DNA of 16,177 nucleotides, taken from contig JAKAZH010000018.1 in the NCBI GenBank assembly GCA_021815935.1, positions 1 to 16,177 of the forward strand, in the 5' to 3' direction. This document shows positions 16,110 to 16,177 of the stretch, piece after piece (position 1 is the first letter of the stretch; every line of letters begins with the position of its first letter). Origin of the DNA: Actinomycetes bacterium. Lineage in GTDB: Bacteria > Actinomycetota > Acidimicrobiia > Acidimicrobiales > Palsa-688. The notes beneath the pieces are model-generated. The model saw nothing but the letters and a program-made list of their open reading frames with translations, was not told the origin of the DNA and did no database searches. Position numbers and translations under genes: made by a program.

Positions 16110-16177
16110 ATGGCTGATGCCTGCGTGACAGCTGAGCGGAGGCAGCCGACGATGTTCGTGATGGTCGGGCTGCCAGC
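16110..16177 (+). CDS. Start of a probable P-loop (AAA_33-like) ATPase or kinase (partial)
   Basis: Only 22 codons are visible before the right edge. The frame reads MADACVTAERRQPT then MFVMVGLPA, and a hydrophobic strand followed by GLPA is how many AAA_33-type P-loop kinases begin (MVGLPASGKT). The Walker lysine itself lies outside the window, so the family is an inference. ATG 16110 gives a leaderless start; ATG 16152 has GGAGG (16138-16142) about nine bases upstream and is the other candidate; GTG 16125 also fits. The family commonly has a few residues (here RRQPT) before the first strand, so an upstream start is slightly favoured. Confidence 0.5.
   Translation, partial: MADACVTAERRQPTMFVMVGLP

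Overview
The window is high-GC DNA with actinobacterial hallmarks: a DUF2510 protein, a SARP/BTAD-type regulator, ClpC-like N-domains, a ZTP riboswitch ahead of glyA, and frequent GTG or apparently leaderless starts. The serine hydroxymethyltransferase resembles the actinobacterial type, so I infer Actinomycetota. The order (perhaps Acidimicrobiia) is a guess. No tRNA, rRNA, CRISPR array or insertion sequence was recognised.

Region 1 (1-8170, all on the minus strand) reads as the core and cargo of a mobile element. In transcription order it holds a helix-turn-helix protein, a MobF/TrwC-type relaxase-helicase, a VirD4/TraG-like coupling ATPase (ATGA overlap with the relaxase), an aminoglycoside-phosphotransferase-family protein with a frameshifted C-terminus, and a tight three-gene cassette. 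The cassette is a TIGR04255-family protein, a HTH protein resembling Xre/MbcA antitoxins, and a protein with an SQxCDL motif that runs off the left edge. No mating-pair-formation genes are visible. The cassette looks less GC-rich than its neighbours and is the best candidate here for an undescribed, possibly defence or toxin-antitoxin-like, system.

Region 2 (8171-9508) has no convincing gene. It carries two 16-bp direct repeats just upstream of the mobilisation operon, then a dense run of inverted repeats and hairpins, then two abutting palindromes. An origin of transfer, a replication origin or a structured RNA are the leading explanations.

Region 3 (9509-13412) has a small DUF2510 membrane protein, an 837-residue membrane-spanning regulator with an outer N-terminal half and an inner winged-helix plus BTAD half, and a divergent protein made of two ClpC-type N-domains plus a CxxC...CxxC tail.

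Region 4 (13413-16177) shows decay: a fragment of a beta-propeller gene, an intact-looking ZTP riboswitch, and a glyA that has lost an internal segment, with the junction at the centre of a perfect 18-bp palindrome. A SAM-dependent methyltransferase and the first codons of a P-loop protein follow. Both may be translated from leaderless transcripts.
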